64,000 nt of DNA from Fennellomyces sp. T-0311. Lineage: Eukaryota; Mucoromycota; Mucoromycetes; Mucorales; Lichtheimiaceae. The stretch's first letter is position 1. Each line of letters opens with the position of its first letter. Below, one piece after another: positions 62,212-64,000 of the stretch. A program made the position numbers and the translations under genes. The notes under the pieces are model-generated. The model made no database searches and was not told the origin of the DNA. It worked only from the letters and a program-made list of their open reading frames with translations. Where the stretch lies: NCBI GenBank assembly GCA_025266875.1, contig JALLLT010000007.1, positions 62,001 through 126,000 on the forward strand, read 5' to 3'.

Positions 62212-64000
62212 AAACTACAGATGCAAAGAATCGATAACTCTTTTCAATACAAAGAGTACCCTATGTACGTAACCTTTAGTAGTGGATCACTAATTAAACA
62301 TAGCTTACCGTCTTCTGTATGTAGCAACATAAGCTATCACGTATCGTCTTGGTATTAAAAATTGTTCAAGTGAGTGGCATACATACTACGCGCAAATTTC
62401 CACGTCGTTTGGCCAATGTGAATGGCAGAAACCGAGTACTTAGGACTCCCTGATGATCAGGGACATCACGTATCGATCACTCTACTTTGGATGGATGTAT
62501 CACTTGCCCAAGGAGTATAGCAAACAGAAACGACCCATGTGATGATACATGCAGTTATTCAACGCCATCGCTGCAGATGGGAATACTGCAGTGTGGCCGC
62601 CTGCCATGTATACTTTCGCAAAACAGTATTTAGTATGCAACGCGTCTGCACGTAAAAAAGTCGGTACATTCTCTATATAACGAGGCCACTCCGCGATAAC
62701 AATGAATTGGCAGTCGCCAAATTCGCTTGATGTAGGGATGAGCAATTGTGCATTTCATATTACGTAGTACATGCGCCACATGGTACTGACAACCGAGTCG
62801 GTAACGCCATCCGATACTACCTGGTGTGACATGAATAAAGTTTGGGACGGGAAAACCACGTTTTTCTATTGCGTAATCATTACAGAATTGAGAGACAAGC
62901 TTGGTTACCTAACATTAAGTGTTCAGAGGTTGAATGGCTGGTAAATCTCATTTTCTGTGATCAGTAATAAAAGAAACTTACTAGTCTTATCTTGGTTGCG
63001 GTACAACGCATGGGTCTTTATTTCGTGGTATACAAAAATGGCTAAAAAGATAGGAAATGGTATGTTACACTTCCTATGTACGCCAGATTCCCTTGCAAAA
63101 GCTTCGGATAACGCATCCCTTGAATGACAATTAACTAACGCGCATCATGGGTCATTGATTGATATCTACAAAGGGGCGCTACTTGAAGAAAAAGCATGCT
63201 GTTTCGCTGTTTCCATTGACAACAGCAGAAATTAGTGCTTGTGTAAGTGGTTATATGTAGCTTTGATATATGCAGATCCAATTGCAGTATCTTTTTTATA
63301 TATTCGCAATTAGGATATGCATAGCAGCTCGTGCTGTCAAATTCATCTCCGTTGAGCACAAGGCGCTAAAAAAAAGTGTGATCTTCAAGCAAGACTATCC
63401 GCCTGTCGTGTGCTTTGAGAGAGCCCTCCCTTATTTAATTAAGTGGATAGGAATATAGCTTGTTTTGTTATTGGTCTCTCTTTTTTTCAGCATTGGAATG
63501 TTCTAGGCATACGTATAACTATCAGCATCGGTGCAAGATAAGCCGATCGATTTGTGTTTTTCGGAAATAGACACGACGGGGTTGCGCAGGTGCTTCGAAA
63601 GCGTCGAAATCGGATCTTTTTCTGAGCCAAGGTGTAGTAGGATGGTAGTGTTGCCACAAGCCATACGCATGCTCCATGGTGCCAGAATGATGATCGGACT
63701 TGCAACCACGATCGCGGAGAATAGATAAATTACAACTCCGTTTCTCTTTTCGCTATTGCTTCTTCCTGCGCGCGCCTTCTTTTTTATTTTGCTTCCGTTT
63801 TTACTGGCACGACCTCAACAACACGTAAGTATCCACTGCTTTCTTTCCACCTTGTACTTTTCTTTGCGCTTCCGAATGGGGTTTCTGGCGGTGGGGGAGG
63901 AGAGGCGTGTTTGGGTTATTTTCGTTTGGAGAAGCCGCAACAAAAAAAAGTCAGCTTTCCAAGCGCCGCCAGCAAAAAGGTGGTTCTTTTGAAAGCGAGA
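62212..64000. other. Right-end intergenic region, no supported gene
   Basis: Stop-rich DNA. Two opposed open frames at about 63503-63728 overlap each other and have no motif. From 63740 the sequence is pyrimidine-rich with a GTAAGT donor-like site at about 63821, which could be the promoter and first exon of a gene that continues past the window. Confidence 0.45.

Noticed and set aside
63503..63728. Opposed open frames near the right end
   Set aside because: They overlap on both strands, have no motif or splice context, and probably reflect base composition.

Overview
The window looks like a nuclear contig from a filamentous fungus, most likely an early-diverging Mucoromycota/Mucorales-type genome. 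The genes carry many short GT..AG introns of roughly 50-110 nt, GC is moderate, coding strands are mixed and there are no operons. The content fits that lineage: Grainyhead/CP2 transcription factors, an F-box/LRR protein, an ABCC transporter, a SulP transporter with a cyclic-nucleotide-binding tail, and decayed DNA transposons. The lineage call is inference from gene style; no marker sequence was searched.

Layout. 1-333 is the 3' end of an aspartate kinase gene, followed by about 7.4 kb with no convincing gene. From 7.7 to 33.2 kb lies a mirror-like block: a CP2/Grainyhead gene (+), ATP synthase beta (-), then SEC24 (-), an F-box/LRR gene (+) and a small SET-domain gene (-), then a second ATP synthase beta (+), a large ABCC transporter (-) and a second CP2/Grainyhead gene (-). 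The two ATP synthase beta genes are inverted copies, almost base-identical including introns and with no net indel over 1749 bp. The similarity stops at the start and stop codons. The flanking CP2 genes are diverged paralogues that keep the same exon sizes. Together this reads as an old inverted segmental duplication in which only the ATP2 arm has been kept identical.

From 34.8 to 41.8 kb come a DUF2009/UPF0652-type protein with an N-terminal Cys/His zinc-binding segment (-), a doubtful ORF, and a SulP-STAS-cNMP transporter (+). About 42.6-50.15 kb is a decayed DNA transposon with a Tnp2-type (CACTA/Plavaka-like) transposase and inverted repeats of about 1.6 kb. After it come a possible small TATA-driven ORF, a MAG1-type 3-methyladenine DNA glycosylase (-), and a 961-bp non-coding element with 21-22 bp terminal inverted repeats and a TA target duplication (pogo/Tigger-like). 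The right end has a USP8/Doa4-type deubiquitinase with a rhodanese domain (+) and a mitochondrial ClpX (+); the last 1.8 kb has no supported gene.

Functionally these are mostly independent housekeeping and regulatory genes: amino-acid biosynthesis, F1 ATPase, COPII, ubiquitin removal, mitochondrial AAA+ unfoldase and base-excision repair. Exon boundaries were inferred by eye from splice consensus, reading frame and family conservation. They should be treated as models.
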